From Tanypteryx hageni (taxonomy: Eukaryota > Arthropoda > Insecta > Odonata > Petaluridae), in contig CM054114.1 of assembly GCA_028673005.1 (NCBI GenBank), forward strand, positions 20,182,880 to 20,246,879: a DNA stretch of 64,000 nucleotides. Direction: 5' to 3'. The notes under the pieces are model-generated. The model was not told where the DNA came from. It was given only the letters and a program-made list of their open reading frames with translations, and made no database searches. Below are positions 41,790-52,339 of the stretch, in pieces. A program made the translations under genes and the position numbers. Within the stretch, counting starts at the first letter, position 1; each line of letters starts with the position of its first letter.

Positions 41790-43060
41790 TATGGGATTGG
41801 TAACCTTCAGACGCATCCGTTTGTTTTATACTACACTATAATCAATTTGTTAGATCGAAATATATTGCCCTAATAATAAACATTACAAATCGTTGATTTA
41901 TTTACTTAATGAAATTTTTCGCGTCACCCATAAAAAATTAGTACTATAGTATATATGAGAATTCCTTTGAATGGCTAACACATACTGTCAATATAAGTAA
42001 TCAATTCGGGAAACCAGCCCGCATTAGTCCTGGTGTGGACTTCTTGTTCTTGTCTTCCTGTGCTGAATGAAACAAATGGATAATGCACATGCATTGAAAC
42101 GCTCAACAATTTCGCAAAAGAAGTGAAAGAATATGCTCACGTCATCCTTTGATTACCTTCTCTCGTTAATGTGCATTTCGCAGAGATAAAGCTAGACTTT
42201 TCAGCAATTATGTGGTCGTGCCATTTGGACGTACAACGCTCAACTGGCACCTCATCGCTTCACTTACACTAGTAATGGTACCATCTCCTTAGACTTGTTG
42301 ATTATTATACATAGTCTTTTTCTTTAGTCGTTTGAAAGGCTTCCTAACTACTGTATTGCGTGTGTTGCTAATGGTGAATATGATGGACATTTGGCGGGCT
42401 CCTCCTGTTTCTGAAAGTTTTTCACCGAATGTAATGTTTTTTTTCTTTTCTTTACAGGTGAGAGATTCTGCCCTCCCCCTCCCTTTCCCGGCTTGCGCGA
42501 CTTTGGTGGAATCTGGCGTAATTACTTACGTTGATGGGTATACTGCTAGTGATTACTCATGTATGGTTGCTATTTATTCTTCTCTTTTAGTATTATAAGT
42601 ACGTGGGATCATGAAATGTACTCTTCACAACATAGGGCAGTTTTTCTTAAACTTTTTAGAGCCACGGAACTCCCAATTAACTTTTCAGAATTTGGCGGCA
42701 TCTCTTCTACCTATCAGTAGTAATCGTGAATTTTTAGCTTACTACTGGAAATTGGCTTATAGCAGGCATGTGCCCTTTCTGTGCATTAGCGCGGCCCGAA
42801 CGCGATTTTTCCTCTACCAAATCATACGATATTTTATATAAATATTAAATTTTTGTGAAAAGGAGACAAGATTTTTTTCTTCTTTATTGAGGTACAATAG
42901 CAGGAGGTTTCTATATTATAATTCTTTTGCAAAACAGACATTCAATCTTCTGGAAGAAGTCTATTTTTTCCAATTCTGGCCCTCATTAAAAATGTAACCC
43001 TTATGCGACCCTTACATAACATCCATTGCATTAATGAGACCCTGATGACCTTTCGACTTT
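41790..43060. other. Unassigned DNA
   Basis: No recognised gene or element; short frames without domains. Confidence 0.35.
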
Positions 43061-43516
43061 GATATGCCTGGCTTATAGTTTCTACGTTGTGTCTGTCTGT
43101 TCTCCCCTATCAACTTTTGAACCAATAGACCGATTTTCATGAGACTTGGTGGAAATCTCTTGCTACTGGGGCCGAGCTTCCAAGGCTATTTTTTGTTGCG
43201 AAGATTGAAAATCCCGGGTTCGATTCTATTAACTATCCTTCCAATTTGATTTACATGGGAAATCTGAAAGTCATCGCGCAGGGTAATTTTCTCTTGCACA
43301 TTAAAATATGTTAGAATTGTAGTATCGGAGCGAGATTTGTACTATTCTCTGAGAAAAGAAATTGAGAATCTAATTTTTATCATAGAATTTTGCTTATTGA
43401 TCGTATTTCTTCAAATTTCGCGTAAATACTAGCAGTTTTGCAGTTTTTATCACTAATTACGAGAGTGTTGCCATAGCAACGACTATTGTTGGAGTAGGAT
43501 TCGGTGTAGTCTAGTA

Positions 43517-44835
43517 CCGCGGTTCCCAAAGTGTGATCCGCGGATCCCAGGGGATCCGTGAGTGTTTCTCATAGAATCCACAAACAAATTTCCTTAATGG
43601 CGGTTACTAGTGTACGGGGCCATAAACAAAATGGCGAGAAGTTATTGCTCAAATAATGTTTTATGAATTGGTTTCCTATAGTGCTTAGAATATCAAAATT
43701 TCATTGTTTCCTATCAAAGAGTAGCGGTTTATATGGGCGAAGTTTATGATCAGGTGTTATTCACCACTTCCTGAAATTTCTCTATTATAGCTCTTTGTTA
43801 AAAGCTCACAAAGAATCCGCACTGCTTCCACCGCTATTTTCTTTAGTTTCGAGTATGCGTTGGAATACCGGTTATGGAGAACTATGGTTGATTTCCATCC
43901 GAAAATCTGTGACAGAAAGCGGAAACAAACGATATACGACAGTCGAATAATAGGCAGTGCTGGTGTGAGTTTATCGTGAACACACTTTCATTGTGTGCTA
44001 GCTTATCACCTGGCAGGTACTTGCTGTGAAACGAATGCCACAATCACTGAAGTCTGTTAACATTGCGAATTTCATAAAAGATAGGAACCTTAATTCGAGA
44101 TTATTTATTATCCTTTGTGATGAAATTGTAACTTTGAACACGAATCTGTTGCTGTATACAGGAGTAAGGTGGCTGTCAGGTAGAATGTTTCAACTTCGTA
44201 TCGAAATCGCTGTTTTTCGTTGAACGTCCTTTGCCTGTATCCGATCTCCTGACAAACGTTCCATGGCTGCAGAAGCTAGCATACTTGGAAGATATTTTTA
44301 GAAAGATCTCAAATTGAACCTCTATGCAAAGCAAAAGTGTTACAATTTTTACTGCGTGATTCAAGTTGTATTTTTTGAAGTACATGTCGAGGGTATCAGT
44401 TGGGGGCGAAAAGCGTTTTTTATTGGTAGATATTTATAAGTATAAGTATCTCTGTACGGCTTATGAGAGTCTCATCGACATCACGACAGAATTTTGAACT
44501 GCAGCAAAGATACAACGAAATCTCACTGATAAACATCCGGGGTAGCATGAATACCCAAATTTATCCAAAGCTGCGCTTTTCCAATTTTTGTCTTTCTCGA
44601 CTACGTACTGGAGATGCACTGCCACTAGAAATAAGTACCGTAACCGGCTGAATACTGCATCAGATGCGAAAATTCAGCTCTCCCTCGACATTCGACGACT
44701 TGAGACGAGAAAAAAACAGAAACACTGGTCGCACTGACCGTAGTCATGCAGCAATACTCTTTTTATTTTTGAATCACGTTTGCTTTTTTTGTCCGTGAAA
44801 AGGTTTCGGCGCGAAAAGGGATTTGGGAAACACTG
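43517..44835 (+). mobile_element. hAT element carrying a transposase remnant
   Basis: The left end is CCGCGGTTCCCAAAGTGTGA, which fits hAT ends of the type CAGNGGTTCCCAAA with one change. The right end, read inward, is CAGTGTTTCCCAAATCCC. The flanking octamers GTCTAGTA (43509-43516) and ATCTGGTA (44836-44843) agree at 6 of 8. The insertion cleanly splits a family T copy, confirming the ends. Confidence 0.85.
44010..44750 (+). pseudogene. hAT transposase remnant (ZBED/SCAND3-like group)
   Basis: The frame at 44026-44223 includes VNIANFIKDRNLNSRLFIIL, CDEIVTLNTNLLLYTGVRWL, FQLRIEIAVF. This is the region before the insertion helices in hAT transposases of the type related to vertebrate SCAND3/ZBED5 genes (normally ...HTEVRWLSRG...). 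A shifted frame then gives WLQKLAYLEDIFRKISNLNL. A third stretch (about 44540-44720) gives YPNLSKAALFQFLSFSTTYW then NKYRNRLN and LSLDIRRLETRKKQKHWSH, the C-terminal dimerisation domain. Frameshifts and stops make it non-functional. The BED finger and N-terminal catalytic residues are not recognisable. Confidence 0.85.
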
Positions 44836-45131
44836 ATCTGGTACTTACACGAGTTATTTTATCCACACAAATGATCAATTTAGTTTTCCCTTCGAATGTA
44901 TGTGTAATATTTTACAACGCTAAATTATGAAATTTGGGAACACAAAGGGCAACTCATCCGCGGTGTAGGATAGTAGGCATCATAAGTTACATTTAGATCA
45001 GCTTGTTTTAACATTATATCATTTAAGTAAGAAATCAAGTACTATTTATCAATACTTATTTTACTGTTCCTTAACATCTACTAGTTTTTATAGTTAGTTA
45101 CTCGTATTTACGCAATGTATATCATACGTTT

Positions 45132-45302
45132 GCTTCGGTAGAGGGGCGGCTAGCGCGTCTGGCTGCCAATGCTCTAGGGTCGCGGGTTTGAGTCCCGCCT
45201 TGGTCATGGTTGTCTGTGATTTTCTTTGTTATTGTTAACCCAGTCTACTGTAATTGGCCTCGTGCTGTAAGTAGATTTTCTTAGAAATAAATAAATAAAT
45301 AC
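45132..45302 (+). repeat. tRNA-derived SINE with (AAAT)n tail
   Basis: The head has GGTAGAGGGGCGGCTAGCGC (A-box region) and the B box GGGTTTGAGTCCCGCC (45184-45199). The tail ends in AGAAATAAATAAATAAATAC. The structure is that of a complete SINE. The head resembles the 20.2-kb copy. Such elements depend on a LINE for mobility; the partner is not identifiable here. Confidence 0.8.
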
Positions 45303-45304
45303 AT

Positions 45305-45745
45305 GATTCACCGAATAGTTAAACTTGGCATTAGTAACGCAAATAAAAATCACACCACTAGTCAAGGGGCATGTAATAAATCCCTAAGAAAAAAATGGAA
45401 AATGTTATCATCGAAAAACTGTTAAGAAACAAATACAAATTCAACACCATATTATATAGCGTTAACGTAAGACTATTAAGAAAGAAGAAGCCTTCTATTT
45501 AGCATTATTTTTTATAATAAGGATAAAATAATATTAGTTTGGTTTGAAGAAAGCTATTTAATTTGCATAAAAACTTAAATTAAAAACGATATTGACGCAA
45601 GCAAAAATTAGTGGCATGCACAGATAATGTCGATTATGAAAAGAATATCAAAACTTGGGCAAACAGAAGAATTTTCGCTGTAGCCCGGTTGAGAAATACT
45701 GCCATAGAAAAATTACTTTGCTTAGTCACACTGGTTTAATGGTAG
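45305..45745. other. Unassigned DNA
   Basis: No recognised gene or element. Confidence 0.35.
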
Positions 45746-45754
45746 TTATTCCTC

Positions 45755-46170
45755 GCCAGAGACCTATATACTCATTCCATCGCCTAATCACAGGCGCGCA
45801 GGGTTTAAGCGAGTTTAAATCTGCCCCAGTGATCCTTCATCTCAATGCCGTACAGAAGACGGTACTCTTGATGCCGTAATAGGTATTTAGGATCATAGTT
45901 CGCCCGATTAAACAAACGGGCCAGCAAACCCGGTGTTCTTGTGATTAAGTGATTCTCGGAGTGAGTGTATTAGGTTTGAATATCGCGAACATGTTAAAGG
46001 TCTTCGGCGAAGAGTTATTCCATCGGCGAAGAGTTATTCCATTAAAACCAGGCATTTGCTTGGGCTGAAAAGTCAGTGACGCGGATTTAAACTCCCCTAA
46101 ACCCAGAGCGCGTGTGATTTGTGTGATAGTCGGAGTGGGTGTATCGGTTCCTGGTGTGAAATAACTTCCC
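45755..46170. repeat. Foldback-like block with inverted and direct repeats
   Basis: An inverted pair, about 90 bp each, near 45765-45835 and 46070-46165 shares GAGTTTAAATC(T/C)GC, a GGGTTTA segment and CACTCCGA-like sequence. A direct pair (GATTCTCGGAGTGAGTGTAT near 45950 and GATAGTCGGAGTGGGTGTAT near 46125) and a tandem GGCGAAGAGTTATTCCAT (46005 and 46024) are also present. Class unknown; a minus frame at 45945-46238 lies across it and has no recognised domain. Confidence 0.6.
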
Positions 46171-46239
46171 CTAAGACCATTGCGGATGGGTAAGTAACCT
46201 TGTTTTAATACCTTTATGGTGTGAGGAGTGTATTTCATG

Positions 46240-46830
46240 ACAAAACAGAGCTCGTATATGTTTTTAAGTGCGTGCTCGCTCTCAGATGTGAATTTTACTC
46301 GAAATAATTCCGTCCTTATTTTAAGAAAATAAGTTACGTTTTTGTATATTTTGTGTCACGCGAACCGACTCTTACTTTATGACTTCGTTTACGTCGTTAC
46401 ATTTACATTTAGCCATTGTTGACACCCGTGACATTTTCTTCCTCTAGGTTTTTGTAGCTGTATCTATTTAATAATTCCTGAGTCAAAGCGCTCGCAACAA
46501 GATCTCCCACTCGATTCGTCTCTCTTAAAATGATCTCAGTAAATATAGGTTAGCTGTATTAATAAAACGCAATTTTTAGGCCCGGCCCTTAAAATAAAAA
46601 TCGCCCGCGGTTATTTTGGCTCGTCGGTATGCTTATATCATGCGCTTCACCATTGGACCCATTTCAATGAGATTCGGTATATAGGATTTATATCAAAGAA
46701 GGGCACGAATATAACGAAATTAGAAGAAATCGCTCAATCAGAGCTCTTACCTTAGCGAAAAAATAAAATATTACTTTAAGTCGTGAAATATTTTTCAAAT
46801 CAGGAAAATTCATTTCTTATCCCATACGTT
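46240..46830. other. Unassigned DNA
   Basis: No recognised gene or element. Confidence 0.35.
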
Positions 46831-46839
46831 TTTAATAGG

Positions 46840-47140
46840 CAGGGCCGGCCCGAGCTACTGGTTCTCCGGGCGGCTGCCCGGGGCGCCTAAGTTTTGGGGG
46901 CACTATCCCGATCATTTATCTATGCATTACTTGCAGGTGAACAAATATTGGATAAAAATTTATATCGAGGAACAGGCTAGATTCTCTATGGCATTCCTTA
47001 TAATTTTTCATTATCAATCATTTTTACAGAGCGATGAATAAATTAAAATGTACTCGGTAAATATCTCAACAAACATAAACGGAGGGGAACGTTGGAGTGC
47101 TATCTCGCCCGGGGCGCCGAAATTCCTCGGACCGCCACTG
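46840..47140. mobile_element. hAT MITE (301 bp) with perfect target duplication, copy 1
   Basis: The left end is CAGGGCCGGCCCGAGCTACT and the right end, read inward, is CAGTGGCGGTCCGAGGAATT, with CCCGGGGCGCC subterminal on both sides. The flanking octamer TTAATAGG is exact on both sides (46832-46839, 47141-47148). A second copy of the same length lies at 48504-48804. Confidence 0.93.
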
Positions 47141-47454
47141 TTAATAGGATTCATGTTGTTAAGGGAAAATCTCAATCAAAAATTTTTCTATTTTGTATCT
47201 GTCAATTACACACATTCACCTGTCTTTCTATATTTTAGGCTTTTATTTAAACAAGATGAGCAATGGCTTATCTGAGTCATATATTCAATCGGAATAACCA
47301 GAATTCAAATGGATATTATGGATAAATATCCTCAAACAGGATTGCCACATGAAGCGAAATAAAATTTAAAATTTCAACTCCTTAAACTAATGGCAAAGCT
47401 ATTAGTTTAGTATTTATAAAACTTTAAATATTCTATGATGTACAGTAGATGCCG

Positions 47455-47815
47455 ATTAATGTGACCCTAATGCGTTCAATTTGATTTATACCATTAAGCG
47501 CGGCCGATAACAATAAACGGAAGCCTTTCTTCAACTAGATCATTGAAATGGCCGTCGTTCTTAATTAGTGTTAATTGGTTCCTCGTTATGTCATTTTGGT
47601 CGAGGTTTGATATCCAAACAAGTTCTCAAAGACACCAAGCGCGCCGTGTGAATTTCGTTCGAACTTCGATTTCTCGAACCTCAATGGAAGACGGTAAAAG
47701 CTCGGTTAATCGAAACTTCGAGTTATAGATTTTCTTTTTGACGTATTATTAGTGCGAGTGGGATAGATGTCCACATCGACCCATCAAAAGTTCTAGTTAT
47801 CGAGGTTCGACTGTA
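47455..47815. mobile_element. Possible Tigger-like element, degraded
   Basis: The right end, read inward, is ACAGTCGAACCTCGATAACT, close to Tigger termini, with several further TCGA(A/G) motifs inside (47590-47720). A left end ACAGTAGATGCCGATTAATG at about 47448 is weakly similar. Tentative. Confidence 0.45.
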
Positions 47816-47819
47816 TTTT

Positions 47820-48495
47820 AATGTCAAGGACGCGTATCATTACCCTTTCAAAAGCATAGGCGGGAAAACGTACTCTCGTTGTTTCACTGCGTCTGTTACG
47901 ACGGCAGTTTTCTTCGATCCTAGGCGATGGTTTATATGCACCACCAGTCGTTCCGTCCTTGGTCATAACGCAACTAGCTATTTTAGTGTCGTTTTTGGCT
48001 AGATGTGATGGGAAACGATATGGATACTTAGCCTTGCATTGTAAAATTTATTATACAATAGTCATCTTATTTTGTTTTCAGCTGACCCTGTGAAAGTTTA
48101 CGGAAGACATTTTTAGGTACTTTGAATTGTATTAATTAGGGTAGGTCGATGCGAGAATGGTTCTAACTTGATTCATCGAAAATGTACACGAGTTTAGTAC
48201 GAAAGAAGAATGCAGCATTTAATTCCTTTAGAGTTGTAGAGATCTCCCCAGGTGGATCATCTTTTACAGAGCGCTAACTTAAAAATAATTAAACATAATT
48301 TAATTCGCCCTAGTCTATTAATTGGATAATTACAATAGCTAGACGGTAAATAAAAAAGAAAAGTTTAAGCAACAGAATTTCGTCCACTAGCTACATTCAT
48401 TAGGTGCAAGAAGTGTAACATTTGGAAACGACTTTAGTTACTCTCGCAAAATAAACGGTAATATTTTTGCCATCTGTCAGTAGAAACTTGTGATC
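47820..48495. other. Unassigned DNA
   Basis: No recognised gene or element. Confidence 0.35.
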
Positions 48496-48503
48496 AACGT
48501 CTA

Positions 48504-48804
48504 CAGGGCTGGCCCAAGCTACGGATGAGCCGGGCGGATGCCTGGGGTGCCCAAGTTCTGGGGGAGCTAGCCCGATCATTTATCTATGCATTACCTGCAA
48601 GCGAATAAATATTGGATACCAATTTATATCGAGGAACAGGCTAGAATCTTGATGACATTCATTTTAATTTTTCATTATCAGTTATCTTTACAGAGCGACG
48701 AATAATTTAACATGTGCTTTGTAAATATCTCACCACAAATTAACCGGGGGTGGCGCTGGAGTGCTATCTCGCCCGGGGCGCCAAAATTTAACGGGCCGCC
48801 CCCG
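48504..48804. mobile_element. hAT MITE (301 bp), copy 2
   Basis: Same length and order as copy 1, including GATCATTTATCTATGCATTA and TTTATATCGAGGAACAGGCT. The ends are CAGGGCTGGCCCAAGCTACG and GGGCCGCCCCCG. The flanking octamers AACGTCTA (48496-48503) and AACGCCTA (48805-48812) agree at 7 of 8. Confidence 0.9.
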
Positions 48805-48916
48805 AACGCCTACTCCAATAGCCACAAAACTGAAGGGAAAAACCTTACAAAATACCTTTCTCAATGTTGACGCAGCGATAATCATTTATGGAGAGGAAGA
48901 ACCTCCTCTGTCTTAT

Positions 48917-49771
48917 GCTACGCGCGCACTGGCAACTTCAGTTGAGCAATTATTTAGTTGCCTGAATGAAACATATTACTTTTTATGAGAGTACGCGTTC
49001 AGGCAACTTTTTTGTCGCGGCAACTAAAAAGTTACAACGTGATCCATTTTCGAGGCAACGAAACTTGCCGGTATTAATGGAACGTTGATGTTTGAAGGCA
49101 ACCACGCGCACTGGTGATTATTTAGTTGCTTATTGCCTATAGTGGTGTACGCATCTCTCGGCTATTTTGTCGCCGCCATGTCTGTTTCGGAAGTTGGTGA
49201 CATAGAAAAGTTAATCTGTGAGGTGGAGAAAAGACCAGCGTTATATAAAAATAAATTAAAAGAATCCAGTGATAGAGTAAGGAGTCACCATCTCCCATAC
49301 ACCATTCAATGTGTCTTCTCATACAAAACTTTGTAACAAACCATTTCAATTAATTAACAAACTAGAATGCCTATACTTAATACGTGTGTTCAAAATATAC
49401 ACCAAATACGTTCAATGAGAAATTGATTATTTTTGTACGTAATTTTCGCCTAACAAGCACTAAAAATGATCCAAGCTTTCGATACTAATTCTGAAACAGT
49501 TAAAAATATCCTCTATAGTTTCTTAAATCCTCGTATAATTTATAAAACTGCCCATTTAAAAGTCTTTGACTATGGGATGTACCCGATAACGCCTTTTACG
49601 TCGAACTCTCCGTATCCTAAGAAGTAGATGCCTCTCTGAAGTCTATTATGTACTGAAGGAATAAATCACAAATATAAGCAACTTTTCAGCTGCAGTGCTC
49701 GCAAGACCACTGTGCCACCATCAGCAACTTTTTTATCGCCACAAAAGTTTAGTTGCCAGTAAGCGCGTAGC
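48917..49771 (+). mobile_element. TIR element carrying a MADF exon (possible PIF/Harbinger relative)
   Basis: The left end is GCTACGCGCGCACTGGCAAC and the right end, read inward, is GCTACGCGCTTACTGGCAAC. CAACT and AGTTGC motifs are repeated subterminally on both sides (for example AATTATTTAGTTGC twice, near 48948 and 49118). It is about 855 bp. The presence of a MADF coding exon suggests a truncated element of the kind that carries a MADF/Myb-like accessory gene. No DDE transposase was seen and the target duplication is not clear. Confidence 0.6.
49178..49276 (+). CDS. MADF-domain exon 1 fragment with splice donor
   Basis: The 33 codons from ATG 49178 read MSVSEVGDIEKLICEVEKRP then ALYKNKLKESSDR, the start of a MADF domain (helix 1 plus the RPALY motif). 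MADF domains bind DNA and occur in regulators and in the accessory proteins of PIF/Harbinger-type transposons. A donor-like GTAAGG follows at 49277 in phase 0; reading on without splicing loses similarity at once. No downstream exon with the rest of the domain was found inside the element, so it is a fragment. The longer frame from 49133 includes leader codons without similarity. Confidence 0.6.
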
Positions 49772-49774
49772 CTT

Positions 49775-50780
49775 AGAAAACAAAGAAAAGGTTTTTTTAA
49801 CGAGTCGACGATCTGTGGGCGGCCGCTTTGTTTTGCCAGAATTCGTATCTGGTTTTCCCGATCGTTTTGAGAACGTTGGAGTTATCTTGAATATCAGTTA
49901 GATTCCGGAAATAGGACTGGGTCGGTGTTTTATTTTTAGAATTATCAGTATTATCTGGTTTTTGCTTATTTTTTCGACAATTTGTTTATTTACATCAATT
50001 TTCCATTTTGTTTATTTTATGTGTTTATTTTAAATATTTAATTTATTTTGATCTATTTATTTCTTATTTTTCGATGTGCGGTATTTACCCGATTACAAGA
50101 GGGTTTTTTTTTCCGTTTTTTCTCAACATAGATTGGGAGTCGTCTTATATTCACGAACTAATAAATAATAGCGATTGAGATTAGCCTAGTGTGGTTCAAA
50201 TCATATTTACCTTTGCACTACACATTGCGGTGACATATTTTAAACGTTTAATTAAAAAATAACTCCAACGATCGTTTAATTTATCTGCTTCGGCATTCCT
50301 TATAAGACATTTTTTCTTATATTTTCTTTGTCCATATTCTTTTGTCTATTGTCTTATATTCGATGCCGTCTTGTGGTCGGATTAGACAAATGCGTTACGT
50401 GTAGCGCGACAAACCATTTTGCGTTGAATGTTATAGCAATCACTTCAAACCAACGCGTGCTTAAAACGATGTATGTATCGTCGTCGGCACTTAAAGATTT
50501 CCGAAGCGAAATGCGACACGTCTTCACCCAGCACTAAAGGTGATAATCGTCGCCGGTGTCCTTCGGCGTTTCTCCCGGGCGTCATCCGCGAAATCGGGCC
50601 ATCGATCGCCCGGAAACTTTTGTTTTCGGCTAATCGGGCGCCTCTACCTCCTTCCTTCCGTCAGGGTGCGGAGGGAAGCGGGAAAGTGGTGTTGCAGGAG
50701 CGGCATCTCTCCGGGGGGGTCGAGCAGTGGGGAGGAGAGGGAGGGGGAAGAGAGGGAAAGGGAGGGGGCTGAGTTAGAGC
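49775..50780. other. Unassigned DNA with a GC-rich end
   Basis: T-rich from 49920 to 50120, then GC-richer (50540-50770) with a GGGAGAGG-type purine run at 50735-50772. No gene recognised. Confidence 0.35.
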
Positions 50781-50786
50781 TCTACA

Positions 50787-51365
50787 CGGGCCTGCTTTTC
50801 TAGGCCAGGCCCATACAAATTCGGATCCGACCCGGCTCGTACGTTGTCGAAGAAATTGTAAGCCCCTGACTCATAGCCCGTTTAAAGCCCCTCGGCTCGA
50901 AAAATGTAATTATTGTATTCCAAATTTTCTACCAACAGCTGAGGTCTGTTCAATGATTTGAAAAGGATTTTAAAAAATCCACAATATTTGTATGCCTTGG
51001 AAGACAACAAACAAAATAAATTACTATACAAAATACACAAATATAACGTTATAGGCAAAATATATATTAACGAAGAACTAGTCACATTCGTTCTTCACTA
51101 ACCCTGGGTTAGTTTACTTAAAAAATCCCATGGCACTTGTTTTTTATACCCATTTAGTACGGAGGACTAGTGTGACTCGTCCTCCGTGCTGTTCAATAAA
51201 AACTTATGCAAATCGTATACGTAAATTTCAGACACATTAAAATATTTCAGCCCGTCAAAGCCCGAAAAATTTTATAACAAATTTGTAACAAACCTGATAT
51301 ATCTAGCAATTTTTAAAGCCCGGCCCGGGCCCGTATTGAGTTCCAACCCATACCCGGCCCGTGCA
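50787..51365. mobile_element. TIR element with CACGGGCC ends
   Basis: The left end is CACGGGCCTGCTTTTCTAGG and the right end, read inward, is GCACGGGCCGGGTATGGGTT. Both sides carry more GGCCC or CCCGGC motifs (50805-50840, 51320-51360). It is about 580 bp and non-coding. The ends are hAT-like but no target duplication could be matched. Confidence 0.55.
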
Positions 51366-51369
51366 GGAC

Positions 51370-51840
51370 GCTAGGCTGAGGGGAGGAGAGGGGCAGCTAT
51401 GAGGGAGGGGACTGAGGGGAGGGAGGAGTAAAGGAGCCGACTCGCCGCTCGCTCCCCGTCCAGGTTCCATTGCGTCTCCCGCGCCTTCCTGCGTATTTGG
51501 ATCGTCCCTGGGGAAAGAGGTGGAGACGAGGTGGAGGACCATGGGGAGAATATGCGGGCCGACCGCTGTTGCAGTCCTCGTATAGTCGAGCCGGCCTGAA
51601 TTGGCACCTGAAGAGCTGAAAATGAAATTTGGAGACTACGGTGTACAGAATGGAAATAAATAAAAACTCCTAAACCGTAAAATAATCCAAGTGAGCAATC
51701 ACACGTCAATAAGAGAAAAATAGAGGGAAAAAAATAAATTTATACTAAAAAATTTGCAGGACGATGTTACGGGGACCTGTTGTCGGAAACTAGCCTAAAT
51801 AGAAAGGAAAAGCATTCACAAACGCACTACCACACTGGAA
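51370..51840. other. Unassigned GC-rich then AT-rich DNA
   Basis: 51370-51600 is G/A-rich with some CpGs. Overlapping frames in it are not supported. Confidence 0.35.
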
Positions 51841-51843
51841 AAA

Positions 51844-51899
51844 CTCACCAGATACGTATTTCGAGAGCTTAGCTCTCATCTTCAGTAGCTGAAAGTGAG
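51844..51899 (-). ncRNA. Hammerhead ribozyme candidate at the PLE end
   Basis: On the minus strand the order is CTGAAGA (51879-51885), stem II GAGAGC/GCTCTC with a UAA loop, GAAA (51859-51862), U-ACGU-A, then UC. The cleavage triplet AUC fits the NUH rule and stem III has one extra pair (U-A) closed by a tetraloop. Stem I can form by GUGAG pairing with CUCAC (51844-51848 with 51895-51899), plus weak pairs nearest the core. All conserved positions are present, and it sits at the end of a sequence-confirmed PLE, as known for this class. Confidence 0.75.
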
Positions 51900-52031
51900 A
51901 GGAGGGAAGAGGGGTGGGGGAATTCCTAACGGTCAACGTGTAGAGGGGTGAGTAAGGGATGGCCCGCGGTCGTTATTCATTACCGTGTCTTGGTATTTGT
52001 TTATGAAAATGCTCTCGTAAGCGTCTAGTTT

Positions 52032-52307
52032 CTAGTCAGTTTGTGTTGATTTTAAGAAAGCCCAGTTTTCGATTTTAATAGGATGATTGTTTTCTTGTAT
52101 GTGTATTGCGACGCTAGACCTGTTATACCTATTGTGTTTGTAATGTGCAAAAAGTTCTTTGAACCTAGTTTGTAGGTTTCGTTTAGTTTGACCTATGTAA
52201 ACTTTCTCGCAGTCTGAGCAAGCGATTTTGTATATGCCTGATTTTTGTGGAGTCGGGATCGTGTCTTTTGGATTGTGTACTAATTTGGAGAGTTTGTTTT
52301 CATTCAC
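52032..52307 (-). pseudogene. PLE GIY-YIG endonuclease domain
   Basis: The 91-codon frame includes SGIYKIACSDCEKVYIGQTK, RNLQTRFKELFAHYKHNRYN, then SSVAIHIQENNHPIKIENW. The GIY and YIG motifs lie about 11 residues apart, with the helix arginine (LQTRF) and the H-I-Q-E-NNH block typical of Penelope-like elements. The domain nicks target DNA for target-primed reverse transcription. A stop at 52032 is followed by more in-frame PLE-like sequence (KLDAYESIFINKYQ, VMNNDRGPS), so this copy is broken. Start and upstream RT are missing. Confidence 0.9.
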
Positions 52308-52339
52308 AAGTACTGTTTTAAGGTTATAACTCTGGTCGG

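Larger units (their letters stand above)
43065..45010 (-). repeat. Family T repeat, copy 4, split by an hAT element
   Basis: Parts 43065-43508 and 44844-45010 together align with copy 2. The intervening 1.3 kb is the hAT element at 43517-44835. The junctions fall between GGATTCGG and the region that in other copies reads AATACATAAACGCG, so the target site is identifiable. Confidence 0.8.
51844..52335 (-). mobile_element. Penelope-like element 3' fragment
   Basis: Minus strand. A GIY-YIG endonuclease domain (52307-52032) is followed by a degraded C-terminal stretch and ends near a hammerhead candidate (51844-51899). The reverse transcriptase is missing, so the copy is 5'-truncated at about 52335. 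Confidence 0.85.
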
